Shown piece after piece: positions 5,329 to 5,549 of a DNA stretch of 5,549 nt. The DNA is from an uncultured Ruminococcus sp. Its GTDB lineage: Bacteria > Bacillota > Clostridia > Oscillospirales > CAG-272. The first letter of the stretch is position 1. Each line of letters starts with the position of its first letter. Under the pieces are notes generated by a model. It had not been told where the DNA came from. It did not search any database and saw nothing but the letters and a program-made list of their open reading frames with translations. The stretch covers positions 1 through 5,549 of the forward strand of contig CACZSA010000264.1 of assembly GCA_902783705.1 (NCBI GenBank), written 5' to 3'. The position numbers and the translations under genes are program-made.

Positions 5329-5549
5329 GTGTGTCATACAAGGATTACAGGGGCCGCACCAAGTTAGTTGTGCGGATAGTTTTGAGATACGCTCAACGCC
5401 GAGAATACAGCGGAACGTGTCAGACCTTTACTCAATGAAGGTGCAGCGGGTATGTGTACGTTCCAATCCTGATACTTACGCATAGCACCTTCATCTTGAC
5501 GAAGTCAAAAGGGCTGACACGTGCAAATTGTGCAGAATGGCGTGAGCGA
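5329..5549 (+). ncRNA. Candidate structured RNA, possibly the 5' part of a group II intron (cut by window edge)
   Basis: This stretch has no convincing gene but many helices on the plus strand. CCGCAC/GTGCGG closes 5354-5375 and TTGAG/CTCAA closes 5382-5396. ACGTGTCAG-A-CCTT (5415-5428) pairs with AAGG-G-CTGACACGT (5509-5522). Inside that, ATGAAGGTGC (5435-5444) pairs with GCACCTTCAT (5485-5494), and TTGAC-GAA-GTCAA forms 5496-5508. The last three make a tight three-way junction. The order GTGTG start, early hairpin, GAGAATACAGC linker, branched stem, then GCGTGAGCGA resembles group II intron domain I. No domain V or reverse transcriptase can be seen because the window ends. The structure is directly visible; the intron identity is inference at about even odds or lower. 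The strand is chosen by the GTGTG and the resemblance; the helices alone do not fix it. Confidence 0.45.

Noticed and set aside
5018..5438. Overlapping small open frames on both strands across the right repeat
   Set aside because: They are translations of palindromic repeat DNA and the hairpin run, with no ribosome sites or family signals.
5329..5549. tRNA, RNase P, tmRNA, T-box or cobalamin riboswitch
   Set aside because: None of their hallmark conserved segments (for example the T-box AGGGUGGNACCGCG) is present; the fold does not match a tRNA cloverleaf.

Overview
The window carries four protein genes, all on the minus strand, in two short transcription units. It looks like a GC-rich Gram-positive anaerobe of the Clostridia type (inference). 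The grounds are a lipoprotein-type ABC solute-binding protein with a D/N-rich calcium-loop-like motif, GGAGG-type ribosome sites, sigma-A-type promoters with 17-bp spacers, and Rho-independent terminators. No gene allows a species-level call.

Layout, in the direction of transcription (right to left). Unit A: a promoter (4993-5021), a GC-rich 5'-leader hairpin (4932-4965), a tandem ACT-domain protein (4477-4908), a GH71/GH99-like glycoside hydrolase (2973-4475) starting one base after the ACT stop, and a terminator (2928-2963). Unit B: a promoter (2796-2824) with a 35-nt dyad just upstream (2838-2872), a lipoprotein solute-binding protein (1190-2761), a calcineurin-type metallophosphoesterase (219-1187) whose ribosome site lies in the last codons of the binding protein, and a terminator (166-204). 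The theme is probably glycan or phosphorylated-glycan capture and breakdown. The binding protein would catch a ligand outside, the hydrolase (no signal peptide) would cleave an imported oligosaccharide, and the phosphoesterase would remove a phosphate ester. This pathway is inference. No permease or ATPase lies in the window.

The flanks are the unusual part. An 88-nt sequence at the left edge (1-88) recurs in inverted orientation at 5112-5199 (77/88 matches by hand alignment, with a perfect 24-nt core), so copies of a dispersed intergenic element bracket the two units. The right copy continues into a run of strong hairpins to about 5259. After that, from about 5329 to the window end, there is a non-coding, lower-GC stretch dense with helices. 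It includes a compact three-way junction (5415-5522) with a competing alternative helix. Its order of elements, beginning at a GTGTG, resembles the 5' part of domain I of a group II intron, but the window ends before that can be settled. It could equally be an undescribed structured RNA.
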